From Bacillus sp. AFS073361 (GTDB lineage Bacteria > Bacillota > Bacilli > Bacillales > Cytobacillaceae): 64,000 nt of DNA. Where the stretch lies: contig NZ_NUZU01000028.1 of assembly GCF_002567005.1 (NCBI RefSeq), forward strand, positions 90,623 to 154,622, read 5' to 3'. A program made the translations under genes and the position numbers. The notes beneath the pieces were generated by a model. It saw nothing but the letters and a program-made list of their open reading frames with translations, was not told where the DNA came from and made no database searches. Positions 26,029 to 33,916 of this stretch are shown in pieces (the stretch's first letter is position 1; each line of letters starts with the position of its first letter).

Positions 26029-26574
26029 ATGAAAAGATTACTTTTTTTACTAGTTGTCATGTTGGTCACGCTTCCTTCGATTGCAAGCGCCCATACGGAA
26101 TTAACCACATCCAATCCAACTTCGGGACAAGTTGTTAAAGAGGACCTTAAAGAAATCGTGCTTACCTATGAAGGAAAGATTGAATCCTTAAGCACCATGA
26201 CATTAGTAAAAGATGGTGAGAAAATACCTTTAGTAAGTGTTACCCCAAACGACAATCAACTAATCGGTACTGTATCAACAGCCTTAGAAAATGGTACCTA
26301 TTCCATTCAGTGGAGTATTGCTGGTGAAGATGGTCACCCTATATCTGGTGAAATCCCCTTTACGGTGCAAAAGGTAGTGAAGGAAGAACCAAAGGCTGAA
26401 ACAAAACAGCCCGTTACTCCAAAAAAGGAAGAACCTAAAAAAGAGAATTCTAACCAGGAAAAAACAAAAAATGATTCGGCGGATTCTACATCAAATACGA
26501 AGAATATTATTATTAGTGTGGTCGTCCTCATTTTAATCATTGGAGTATTCCTTTTATTTAGAAGGAAGCGTTAG
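26029..26574 (+). CDS. CopC-domain copper-binding protein, C-terminally anchored
   Basis: The signal peptide ends SASAHTEL, so the mature protein starts with the His used as a copper ligand in CopC. The beta-sandwich CopC domain (about residues 22-118) contains TTSNPTSGQVV and GEDGHPISGEIPF, with a second His in the expected place. A Lys/Glu/Pro linker (about 122-155), a C-terminal membrane helix and RRKR follow. In B. subtilis YcnJ, CopC and CopD domains are one polypeptide; here they are two genes two bases apart. Likely role: binding extracellular copper and passing it to the CopD partner. It belongs to the copC-copD operon. Confidence 0.85.
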   Translation: MKRLLFLLVVMLVTLPSIASAHTELTTSNPTSGQVVKEDLKEIVLTYEGKIESLSTMTLVKDGEKIPLVSVTPNDNQLIGTVSTALENGTYSIQWSIAGEDGHPISGEIPFTVQKVVKEEPKAETKQPVTPKKEEPKKENSNQEKTKNDSADSTSNTKNIIISVVVLILIIGVFLLFRRKR

Positions 26575-26576
26575 TA

Positions 26577-27653
26577 ATGGGACTGTTAATTCCTATCGCA
26601 GAATTCGGTAATTATTTGTTGTATTCGATTCTTGTTGGACATGTGGCTTTGCGGTTTGTACCTGAATCCAATAAACCAAAAATCAATATTCCAATACCTG
26701 TTTTACTGCTTTCCACACTTGGAATTATTATTTTCTCATTAGGACCTGTTGTTCAGACGGTTTCCTATTTTCAAGGTGGAGTGGGTCTTCCTTTAGCCAT
26801 TAAATCTGTGTTGTTGGACTTCCAAGTAGGAAAAGCATGGATTTTTATTGGGTTTATGGCGACCTTCTTATATCTAGCCATTTTGCTAAAGGGCTCCAAA
26901 TATGTGCAATCCATTTTGCTGTTCCTGATGATAGTAGCTGTTGGATATTCCAGTCATTCTGCTTCACTGTCATTTTGGCCAGGATTGCTGTCACATAGCA
27001 CTCATTTTCTAATCATTACATTATGGACAGGGATCCTTATTCAAGTTGCTTGGTTCTCGACAGAGTGGTCAAATTGGTCTAAATTTTTACGGTGGTTTAC
27101 GCCTTTTGCCATTTTCTGTATCCTCATCATACTTTTTAGCGGGATTTATCTAATGCTATTTGTAGTTGAACCTAGAGATTATGTTCGAACTTGGGTTTTG
27201 CCGTATGGACAAATGCTTCTATTAAAGCATATCAGTATCGTTCCCGTATTGGTTTTTGCCTTAATCAATGGTGTGCTTTCAAGGAAAACAGTAAAACTCC
27301 CTGCCTTTAATCCGAAACCGTGGGTAAAAGCAGAAAGTATTATTTTATTGTTCGTTTTCTATTTTACAGCGGTGATGGGAACGCTGTCGCCGCCACATGA
27401 GGTTGAATTTACGGTGAAGTCGGAAGGCGCATCAAAGTGGGTAGAATGGTTATTGGGAAAGAATATTCTTTCCACCTTACAGTTGAATTTAGTACCGTCC
27501 CTTCAAACGGGACTACTAATCATTGTTTCTATCCTATTTTTGTTCCTGATTATCATTAGTTTTAAAAGGGTAAAGCCTATTCTAGGAGTTGTCTTTGGTG
27601 TCGGTTTTATCGCAGCATTGTATTTTGGTTTAATTCTGTCTATTGCTATATAA
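26577..27653 (+). CDS. CopD-domain copper import membrane protein
   Basis: This membrane protein of 358 residues has about eight or nine helices, including the CopD core: HSASLSFWPGLLSHSTHFLIITLWTG-type region (about residues 125-155) and MLLLKHISIVPVL near 215, with conserved His residues in helices. CopD-family proteins import copper. The ATG at 26577 lies two bases after the copC stop, with AAGGAAGCG inside the copC end as ribosome site, so the two are coupled. A terminator follows 40 bases later. Confidence 0.83.
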   Translation: MGLLIPIAEFGNYLLYSILVGHVALRFVPESNKPKINIPIPVLLLSTLGIIIFSLGPVVQTVSYFQGGVGLPLAIKSVLLDFQVGKAWIFIGFMATFLYLAILLKGSKYVQSILLFLMIVAVGYSSHSASLSFWPGLLSHSTHFLIITLWTGILIQVAWFSTEWSNWSKFLRWFTPFAIFCILIILFSGIYLMLFVVEPRDYVRTWVLPYGQMLLLKHISIVPVLVFALINGVLSRKTVKLPAFNPKPWVKAESIILLFVFYFTAVMGTLSPPHEVEFTVKSEGASKWVEWLLGKNILSTLQLNLVPSLQTGLLIIVSILFLFLIIISFKRVKPILGVVFGVGFIAALYFGLILSIAI

Positions 27654-27689
27654 GGACAGTTAGTAAACACTAACAACACATACGTTAGA

Positions 27690-27720
27690 AATAGCGAGGG
27701 TTTATACCCTTGCTATTTTT
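27690..27720 (+). terminator. terminator of copC-copD
   Basis: AATAGCGAGGG pairs with CCCTTGCTATT (one G-U) around TTTATA, followed by a T run. Confidence 0.88.
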
Positions 27721-27813
27721 GTTATTAATTGCTATTCCATCATTTTGCGAATTACGATGTAGCAAACCATTTTCGCAGTCTCCGTACGATTTCGTGTAGG
27801 TATGAGAAATCAT

Positions 27814-28003
27814 AGGCGGAGAATTTCCGGCTATTGTATAAAGAGGGGGCTTAAGAAGCAGATATAAGCGGAGACATTCCGTTTAACTTCTCTTTATAAG
27901 ACAAAATCCAAAGATTTGGATAATATAACCGGAAAAACTTCCCTTATTCTTAAGGAAATATAGGTATTTCCCAATTTAGCCGGAAATTTTCCGTTTATTT
28001 TCC
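27814..28003. repeat. four degenerate units with a CGGAnAnTTTCCG core
   Basis: Related units begin near 27814 (GGCGGAGAATTTCCGGCTATT with one base trimmed), 27866 (GCGGAGACATTCCGTTTAAC), 27926 (ACCGGAAAAACTTCCCTTATT, imperfect) and 27976 (GCCGGAAATTTTCCGTTTATT). Spacing is about 50-60 bases. Each core is a short inverted repeat. Nothing in this 496-base gap between copD and the hydrolase codes for protein. Similar intergenic families occur in Bacillaceae; no role is assigned. Confidence 0.55.
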
Positions 28004-28066
28004 ATATACATTGAAATCACCAGTCAGTTCTAACAGATCTTAACCTTAAATTTCAAGAAAATTCAG

Positions 28067-28099
28067 TTGACTTATTTTTTAGTTGTTTTAATATATAAT
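28067..28099 (+). promoter_or_regulatory. probable promoter of the alpha/beta hydrolase gene
   Basis: TTGACT (28067-28072) is followed by overlapping AT-rich -10 candidates (TATATA 28092, TATAAT 28094), with a longer than ideal spacer. The operator at 28110 lies directly downstream. Confidence 0.5.
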
Positions 28100-28109
28100 T
28101 ATAAAACAG

Positions 28110-28127
28110 TGTTTTACTTATAAAACA
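28110..28127. promoter_or_regulatory. IclR-regulon operator site A
   Basis: TGTTTTACTTATAAAACA, with half-sites TGTTTT and AAAACA six bases apart. It overlaps a second palindrome, TAAAACAGTGTTTTA (28102-28116). It lies 22 bases before the hydrolase ATG. The same arrangement recurs at 29843, 29944 and 31482. Confidence 0.7.
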
Positions 28128-28149
28128 AACTTCGTTTGGAGGGGAAAGC

Positions 28150-28944
28150 ATGCCATTTTTACAAGTAGTAGATCTACAGATTCATTATGAAATTGAGGGA
28201 GAGGGACCTCCATTAATCATCTTACATGGAATGGGTAACAACTCGCAGTCCTGGAAAAAACAATTACAGGGCTTAGCTAAGCAGTTCACGGTGATTGCCT
28301 GGGATGCGCCTGGATACGGGAAAAGTTCAGATCCTGTAGTAGAATTGAAAGAATTTAGTCAGTTTGCGGATGTGTTAAAAGGATTTATTGAAAAATTAAA
28401 CTATCCATCCGTCACGCTCCTAGGACATTCGATGGGCTCAGCGATTGCGCTCGAATTTTGTTACCGCTTTCCTGAAATGGTAGATGCGTTGATTATTTCA
28501 GATGCAACCAGAGGGGCAGCAGCCCTGAGTAAAGAAGAGAATGAACGAAGATTAAACAACCGTCTCCGTAATATTAATACTCTAGATCCAAAAGAACTTG
28601 CCAAGCTGCGTGTGCAGGAACTTTTATCTCCGCAGCCGGATCCAGGAATACTGAAAGAAGCAGAAAGAATCTATTCGCAAATCAGACCGATGGGCTTCCG
28701 CTCTGTGGCCTATTCGCTTTTTTCCCTGAACCAAATGGAGATCCTCTCTTCAATCCATGTTCCTACGCTGGTAATTTGCGGAGAATTAGATCGAGTAACA
28801 CCTGTTAGTGAATCGCAGATATTTCATGAGGGTATTAAGGAATCCACATTTGTGACCATCCCTGGAACCGGACATTTGTGTTATCAAGAAGCCCCTGCTA
28901 GTTTTAATGGAATTGTTCTTGACTTTCTAACCAAATACCAATAA
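28150..28944 (+). CDS. alpha/beta hydrolase, probable ring-fission product hydrolase
   Basis: This 264-residue alpha/beta hydrolase has an oxyanion-hole HGMGNNSQSW near residue 26, the nucleophile elbow GHSMGS (Ser near 96), the acid in CGELDRVTP and the catalytic His in GTGHLCYQEAP. The closest functional group by pattern is the MhpC/BphD C-C bond hydrolases that split meta-cleavage products, or simple carboxylesterases. Its place at the head of an aromatic degradation cluster favours the former, but motifs alone do not settle it. The ribosome site GGAGGGG precedes ATG 28150. The operator palindrome upstream suggests control by the IclR protein encoded next. Confidence 0.78.
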   Translation: MPFLQVVDLQIHYEIEGEGPPLIILHGMGNNSQSWKKQLQGLAKQFTVIAWDAPGYGKSSDPVVELKEFSQFADVLKGFIEKLNYPSVTLLGHSMGSAIALEFCYRFPEMVDALIISDATRGAAALSKEENERRLNNRLRNINTLDPKELAKLRVQELLSPQPDPGILKEAERIYSQIRPMGFRSVAYSLFSLNQMEILSSIHVPTLVICGELDRVTPVSESQIFHEGIKESTFVTIPGTGHLCYQEAPASFNGIVLDFLTKYQ

Positions 28945-29016
28945 GTGAATATCTTTCTTTGCTTAAATTTTGATAAAATAGTAGTATAAGTAAATTAACA
29001 ATGAGATGGTGAATTG

Positions 29017-29811
29017 ATGATGGCAAAAGAAGAAAAGGACAGATATAATGCCAATTCGCTAGTAAGGGGATTGGAAATTTTAAAGTTATTTAGTGAAGAG
29101 CGTCCGACATTATCCTTAGTTGAAATTGCAAAAGAACTTGATGTGAGTCGAACTGTTCCGTTCCGATTATTGTATACACTCCAAACACTTGGATATCTCG
29201 ATCAGGATGAACACACGAAACGCTACAGTTTAACTCCGAAAGTGCTAGAATTAGGCTTTGCTTATTTAAGTACATTAAAACTCCCGGAAATTGCGCAGCC
29301 TTATTTAGAAAAATTAAGGGATGAGACAGGGGCATCTTGTCACTTATCTATTTTGGATGGACAAGAAGTCGTTTATGTCGGCAGTGCACCTGTCCGAGGG
29401 GTGTCTGCAGTCAATGTGAATATTGGGTTAAGACTGCCCGCCCATGCGATCGCTAATGGAAAGGTGCAGCTTGCTTATCAACCTCAAGAAAAACTAAATC
29501 AAATATTATTTGGCTCAAATTTAAAACCTTACACGGAACGAACGCAAACCGATTATATGGATTTTCAAGAGGAGTTAGCAACAATCAGGCAAAAGGGATA
29601 TGCGATTACTAAAGGAGAATTCCACCATGGAATTCAGTCCGTGGCAGCACCGATCTTTGAGAGAACTGGTAAAGTAATGGCTGCCCTTAATGTGGTTGCA
29701 ACTGAGGCTACTTTCAACCAAGATTTTATTGAAAAAATAGCTGTACCTAAAGTATTGGAAACTTCTGAAATTCTTTCTGGCTTTATGGGCTATCATACAA
29801 AAATAAATTAG
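29017..29811 (+). CDS. IclR-family transcriptional regulator
   Basis: An N-terminal winged helix (SLVRGLEILKLFSEERPTLSLVEIAKELDVSR) is followed by the IclR effector-binding domain (about residues 90-262), with LPAHAIANGKV and the GYAITKGEFHHGIQSVAAPIF region. Such proteins respond to small aromatic or aliphatic acids and control nearby catabolic operons. Four matching 18-bp palindromes at the three promoters of the cluster are the likely binding sites. ATG 29017 follows AGATGGTGA; TTG 29014 and ATG 29020 are alternatives. A terminator follows the gene, so it is separate from the MFS gene. Confidence 0.9.
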   Translation: MMAKEEKDRYNANSLVRGLEILKLFSEERPTLSLVEIAKELDVSRTVPFRLLYTLQTLGYLDQDEHTKRYSLTPKVLELGFAYLSTLKLPEIAQPYLEKLRDETGASCHLSILDGQEVVYVGSAPVRGVSAVNVNIGLRLPAHAIANGKVQLAYQPQEKLNQILFGSNLKPYTERTQTDYMDFQEELATIRQKGYAITKGEFHHGIQSVAAPIFERTGKVMAALNVVATEATFNQDFIEKIAVPKVLETSEILSGFMGYHTKIN

Positions 29812-29813
29812 TG

Positions 29814-29840
29814 AGCTTGCGGACCATCGCAAGCTTTTTA
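29814..29840 (+). terminator. terminator of the IclR gene
   Basis: AGCTTGCG pairs with CGCAAGCT (29814-29821 and 29828-29835) around a six-base loop, followed by TTTTATTTG. Confidence 0.85.
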
Positions 29841-29842
29841 TT

Positions 29843-29860
29843 TGTTTTATATACAAAACG
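29843..29860. promoter_or_regulatory. IclR-regulon operator site B
   Basis: TGTTTTATATACAAAACG, same half-sites and spacing as sites A, C and D. It lies 35 bases upstream of the MFS promoter -35. Confidence 0.6.
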
Positions 29861-29895
29861 CATTTTATCAAATGAAACAAATTGAATAATTACGG

Positions 29896-29924
29896 TTGAC
29901 ACAATTTTCTCAAAACTTTAAAAT
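29896..29924 (+). promoter_or_regulatory. promoter of the MFS transporter gene
   Basis: TTGACA (29896-29901) and TAAAAT (29919-29924) are spaced by 17 bases, a good sigma-A promoter. Operator site C begins 20 bases after the -10. Confidence 0.75.
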
Positions 29925-29943
29925 AAACTTAGGTAGCAAACCT

Positions 29944-29961
29944 TGTTTTATATATAAAACA
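29944..29961. promoter_or_regulatory. IclR-regulon operator site C
   Basis: TGTTTTATATATAAAACA is a perfect 18-base palindrome placed downstream of the MFS transcription start, suited to repression. Confidence 0.75.
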
Positions 29962-30093
29962 TATTCGTTGCTACTGGAAAATATTAAAGGAGGGATAAAA
30001 GTCCGTTTGGGGCAATGAAATATTATATAATTGATAATAAAATCTTATGGAAGCGCATTCACTGGGATTCAAAACTAAAAGGGGGCACTTTTC

Positions 30094-31371
30094 TTGCTGA
30101 AAACGAATAAACGTTGGATTTATATTGCCATGCCTATTTTCTTTTTTTGGTTTTTTGGACAAATTGATAAATTAGGGATTTCGATTATCCAAACCGATCA
30201 AGGTTTCTTAACTGATCTAGGATTAACTGGTGCCGATAAGAACGCAAAAATTGGAATGATTACTTTTATCTTTACGATTTCTTATGCCTTATCCAATATC
30301 TTCTGGGGTTTTATCATAGACAAGCTTGGGGCAAGGAAGACAGGTATCATCGGTCTGATTGTATGGGCGATTACGATGGTGATTGGCGGGTTATCAACTT
30401 CTTACGAGATGTTTATCTTGAGCCGTGTCATTCTTGGTATCGGTGAAGGAATGATGATTCCAATTTGCGGGAAATTTATCTCCAATTGGTTCCACCAGCG
30501 CGAACTCGGTCGGGCGCAATCTTCATGGCTGGCAGGAAACTATTTAGGACCGGCATGTGGAGCCATTATCTTAACTCTTGTGATTGCTACTTTCCATTGG
30601 CAAGCCGCCTTTTTTGTTTTAGCAGCGTTTAATATTTTCATTGTTCTTCCCATGTTTATCTTCCTTACACGTGATACACCTGAAGAACATCCACGTTTAG
30701 ATCCACAGGAATTAGCGTATATTCGTCAGTCAGATTCCAAAGCACCAACGAAAAAACAGAGCTTTGCTCAAGACTACCGTTATTGGATTGTTTGGTTCGG
30801 CATGTTAGTGTCATCGTTCTTATTTTTTGGGATTAGTATTTGGCTTCCTACTTATTTAGTTGGTGCGAAAGGTTTCTCAAGAGAGGCGATGACTGGAATC
30901 ACCTCGTTATCTTGGCTCTTTGCCTTGGGATTCGTTCTCATTTGCGGGTATTTGGCCGATAAAACTAAGCGTCCTAGTTTACTTGCGACGATTCTATTTC
31001 TTTTGACAGCCACCTTTTTAACAGCAGCAATTCTTTCGCCGCAGCCAGTGATGGCGGGGGTTTGCATGGGCTTAGCGATGGGAACGCAAGGGGGAGTATT
31101 CCATTTAAGTAACTTATTTATGGTTAAATTCTCGACACCTGAAACAGCCGGCCGTGCAGCTGGATTAATGGGTTTCACGAACATTCTAGGCGGGTTTTCT
31201 AGCTATATTATGGGCTTTATGGTTGATATCGCTGGCGGGGACTTTGGACCGTCAATTGTTATGTTGATTATCGCAGCTGCGCTCGGATTCGTTGCGTACC
31301 TGTTTACTTTAAAAAGAGAAGCATCTGAGCTCAAGATTGAGAGTGTCCCTCCCAATCGGGTGACAATCTAG
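30094..31371 (+). CDS. MFS transporter (anion:cation symporter type)
   Basis: This 425-residue transporter has twelve membrane helices. Early motifs include WFFGQIDKLGISI, SYALSNIFWGFIIDKLGARKTGIIG (loop 2-3) and SRVILGIGEGMMIPICGKFISNWF. These resemble the ACS subgroup, which carries organic acids such as phthalate, 4-hydroxyphenylacetate or glucarate. It is therefore the likely uptake system for the aromatic acid degraded by the cluster. It starts with TTG 30094, eight bases after AAAAGGGGG. It has its own promoter and two operator sites upstream. Confidence 0.85.
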   Translation: MLKTNKRWIYIAMPIFFFWFFGQIDKLGISIIQTDQGFLTDLGLTGADKNAKIGMITFIFTISYALSNIFWGFIIDKLGARKTGIIGLIVWAITMVIGGLSTSYEMFILSRVILGIGEGMMIPICGKFISNWFHQRELGRAQSSWLAGNYLGPACGAIILTLVIATFHWQAAFFVLAAFNIFIVLPMFIFLTRDTPEEHPRLDPQELAYIRQSDSKAPTKKQSFAQDYRYWIVWFGMLVSSFLFFGISIWLPTYLVGAKGFSREAMTGITSLSWLFALGFVLICGYLADKTKRPSLLATILFLLTATFLTAAILSPQPVMAGVCMGLAMGTQGGVFHLSNLFMVKFSTPETAGRAAGLMGFTNILGGFSSYIMGFMVDIAGGDFGPSIVMLIIAAALGFVAYLFTLKREASELKIESVPPNRVTI

Positions 31372-31433
31372 TATGTTATACGTTACGTATATAAAACATA
31401 GTTTTAAATATTAAATTTTCTCAATATTTTTAA

Positions 31434-31462
31434 TTGACAATTATAATATTGAGATTTATTAT
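31434..31462 (+). promoter_or_regulatory. promoter of the main aromatic-catabolic operon
   Basis: TTGACA (31434-31439) and TATTAT (31457-31462) have a 17-base spacer. Operator site D starts 20 bases after the -10, the same distance as at the MFS promoter. A weaker half-site, ATAAAACA, lies upstream at 31391. Confidence 0.8.
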
Positions 31463-31481
31463 TGGTTTATAAAGAAAACAA

Positions 31482-31499
31482 TGTTTTGCATATAAAACA
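31482..31499. promoter_or_regulatory. IclR-regulon operator site D
   Basis: TGTTTTGCATATAAAACA, two perfect half-sites six bases apart, 16 bases before the cupin start codon. Confidence 0.75.
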
Positions 31500-31515
31500 T
31501 AGAGGAGTGTTGAAA

Positions 31516-32052
31516 ATGTCTGAGGAAAAATTTTCGGTAGAAGCATTTGAAAAGAAATATGTGGCGAGGTTAAAGGATCGCACGCTCGATTGGAATGTGC
31601 TGAAGTTCCAGGAGGAAATTGATCCAGCTTATCGCCGGGCGCAAATGAGATATATTGGCCGAGGTGCGACAGCGAATAATGATTCAAATGTAATTGCAGC
31701 AGAACACTTTACCTTAAGCACGATGGTTTTACCAGCAGGGTGTATGGGACCGCTTCATTTACACGATGATGTCGAAGAAGTTTTCTTTGTGATTAAAGGC
31801 AGTGTAACTGCTCTTATCCAAGAAGAGGGCGAAAGCGAAGTCCACGAAATTGTCTTAAATGAGAGAGACTGCATTAGCTCTCCACCAGGCGTCTACCGCG
31901 GCCTCCGCAATGATACTGACGAAGAGGCATTAATGCTTGTCATGTTAGGAGCAGTCAAACCGAATTTACCAACCTATCCAAAAGACAGTCCCCTAGAAGA
32001 ACTACGCATCAAGCGTGCTAAGGAAAGAGAAGCAATTATTAACGGGAAGTAA
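31516..32052 (+). CDS. cupin-domain protein of the aromatic cluster
   Basis: This 178-residue single-domain cupin carries MGPLHLHDDVEEVFFVIKG (metal-type motif 1 with two His and a Glu) and a weaker motif 2 near CISSPPGVYRGLRN, where the usual His is not obvious. It could be a small dioxygenase, an isomerase or a regulatory binding protein. The sequence does not name a reaction. ATG 31516 is preferred, with AGAGGAG at 31501-31507; the upstream in-frame ATG at 31462 lies on the promoter -10. It is the first gene of the long operon running to 41629. Confidence 0.7.
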   Translation: MSEEKFSVEAFEKKYVARLKDRTLDWNVLKFQEEIDPAYRRAQMRYIGRGATANNDSNVIAAEHFTLSTMVLPAGCMGPLHLHDDVEEVFFVIKGSVTALIQEEGESEVHEIVLNERDCISSPPGVYRGLRNDTDEEALMLVMLGAVKPNLPTYPKDSPLEELRIKRAKEREAIINGK

Positions 32053-32168
32053 TTTGACAATTAGGCAGATGTTTTAGGGAAACATACTCCCTGATTACTT
32101 TGTTGACAGGGATGGTCCTCTTACTTTTTAACGGATCATCCCTGTTTTTTAAAATTGGAGGTGGCGAG

Positions 32169-33083
32169 ATGTTAGGTATTACTCATTTACGGCATATCAG
32201 CTTAATTACCCCCGTTCTAAAGGAACAAGCTGATTTTTATGAAAAGATTTGGGGCTTAGATAAAGTGGCTCAAGATGAACAATCGGTTTATTTTCGCGGC
32301 GCAGGCCCTGAAAACCATATATTAAGCCTTCATGCAGGTGAAAAAAGAGGACTGCACCATATTGCGTTTGGAATGGTGGATAAAAATGCTGTCGATCGTG
32401 CAGCGGAAATCCTTGCTTCAAAAGGTGTCAAGATTGTTTCCCCACCAGGATATTTAGATGAAGAAGGAAAAGGATACGGCTTGCGCTTTGTCGATCCAGA
32501 AAATCGCTGCATTGAATTATCCGCTTGGGTTGAAATTCATACTTCGATTTGGAACAAGAAAAATGTCGATCCGGTCAAACTGAACCATGTCGTAATGAAC
32601 ACGAAAGACCTAGATATGATTACTGATTTTTATACGAATGTCTTAGGGTTTAAGGTGACGGACTGGAGTGAGCATCAAATGTCATTCTTGCGCTGTAACC
32701 GAAAACACCACTCGATTGCCTTCAATCAAGATGCTCACGCCTCTGTTAACCATATCGCCTATGAAGTGGATACCGTCGATGAGGTGATGAGAGGAATCAG
32801 TAATGTAAGAAAAGCAGGCTATCAAGAGATTTGGGGCCCAGGCCGCCATGGTCCTGGTAATAATGTATTTTGTTATTTTCAAGATCCAGGGAAGTTTGTG
32901 ATGGAGTATACCTGTTATCTAGAAACGATTGAAGATGAATCCGAATGGAGAGCACGTGTCTGGAAGCGGGTCCCACATCTAATGGACCAATGGGGCATTG
33001 CCGGACCGCCAAAACCGGAAACGCGAGCAGCGATGGGCGGAGTGCCAGATCCAGGATGGGTCGATGTAAAAACATTGGTATAG
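32169..33083 (+). CDS. type I extradiol ring-cleavage dioxygenase (two VOC domains)
   Basis: This 304-residue protein has two glyoxalase/VOC domains, as in catechol 2,3-dioxygenases. The C-terminal domain holds the expected Fe(II) ligands: His near residue 140 (LNHVVMN), His near 204 (VNHIAYE) and Glu near 259 (VMEYTC). The second-sphere residues HHSIAF and GRHGPGN are also present. It would open a catechol-type ring next to the hydroxyls using O2. ATG 32169 follows GGAGGTGGCGAG; an earlier in-frame start at 32100 adds an unrelated tail. It probably acts after the dihydrodiol dehydrogenase encoded at 39851. Confidence 0.83.
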   Translation: MLGITHLRHISLITPVLKEQADFYEKIWGLDKVAQDEQSVYFRGAGPENHILSLHAGEKRGLHHIAFGMVDKNAVDRAAEILASKGVKIVSPPGYLDEEGKGYGLRFVDPENRCIELSAWVEIHTSIWNKKNVDPVKLNHVVMNTKDLDMITDFYTNVLGFKVTDWSEHQMSFLRCNRKHHSIAFNQDAHASVNHIAYEVDTVDEVMRGISNVRKAGYQEIWGPGRHGPGNNVFCYFQDPGKFVMEYTCYLETIEDESEWRARVWKRVPHLMDQWGIAGPPKPETRAAMGGVPDPGWVDVKTLV

Positions 33084-33098
33084 CTGAAAAGGGGTGTC

Positions 33099-33893
33099 AT
33101 GATGGATCTAGGATTAAAGGGTAAAGTAGCGGTCATTATGGGCGGAACCTCTGGTGTTGGCTTAAAAACAGCAGAAATGTTTCTTCAGGAAGGGGCCAGC
33201 GTCGCGGTTTGCGGCAGAAATAGTGAGCGCAAAGACCAAGCTTATGATCACCTCACAAAGTTTGGAACAGCAGCCTCCATTTTTGCCGCAGCCTGTGACG
33301 TCACCAATAAAGAGGAAGTCAGCGAATTTATCAGCGGTGCAGCAGAGTATTTTGGGGGAATTGATATTCTTGTCAATGCAGCCGGTCAAAGTGTGATGGG
33401 ACATTTCTTTGATGTTACCGATGAACAATGGCAGCAGCAAATCCAATTGAAATACTTTGCGATAATTTATGCGGTGAAGGCCGTTCATCCTTATTTGGTT
33501 CAAAGGGGCGGCGGCCGCATTGTTAATATTAACGCAACCTTAGCAAAAGAACCGGAAAGACATATGATTGCCACGGCGGCAACGAGAGCTGGCTTATTAA
33601 ATCTAAGCAAGACATTATCGCAAGAACTCGCTTCCGATAATATTTTAGTCAACTCCGTCAGCTTAGGCTTAATTCGAACCGATCAATGGGAACGGCGCAG
33701 ATTGAAAAATGCTCCGGATATAAAAGCCGAAGATTATTATGCAGACTTAGCCAAAAAGCGAAATATCCCTCTAGGCAGAGTAGGAGAAGCAGAAGAAGTA
33801 GCTAGCGTGATTTTATTTTTAGCCTCAAATAAAGCAAGCTATGTATCAGGTTCAACAATCGAAACCGCGGGAGCGCTCGGGAAAGCGCTTTAA
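33099..33893 (+). CDS. SDR-family protein with altered catalytic residues
   Basis: This Rossmann-fold short-chain dehydrogenase has GGTSGVGLKTAE near residue 13, a cofactor loop with CGRNSER (suggesting NADP preference) and NAAGQSVMG. The usual Tyr-x-x-x-Lys is replaced: the aligned segment is ATAATRAGLL, with Thr for Tyr and Arg for Lys. The preceding Ser position reads NINATLA. It may therefore not be an ordinary oxidoreductase, or it may use other residues. It sits between the extradiol dioxygenase and the TPP enzyme in the same operon, with AAAAGGGG before the double ATG at 33099/33102. Confidence 0.78.
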   Translation: MMDLGLKGKVAVIMGGTSGVGLKTAEMFLQEGASVAVCGRNSERKDQAYDHLTKFGTAASIFAAACDVTNKEEVSEFISGAAEYFGGIDILVNAAGQSVMGHFFDVTDEQWQQQIQLKYFAIIYAVKAVHPYLVQRGGGRIVNINATLAKEPERHMIATAATRAGLLNLSKTLSQELASDNILVNSVSLGLIRTDQWERRRLKNAPDIKAEDYYADLAKKRNIPLGRVGEAEEVASVILFLASNKASYVSGSTIETAGALGKAL

Positions 33894-33916
33894 TTCATAG
33901 ATAAAGGCAGGAATGA

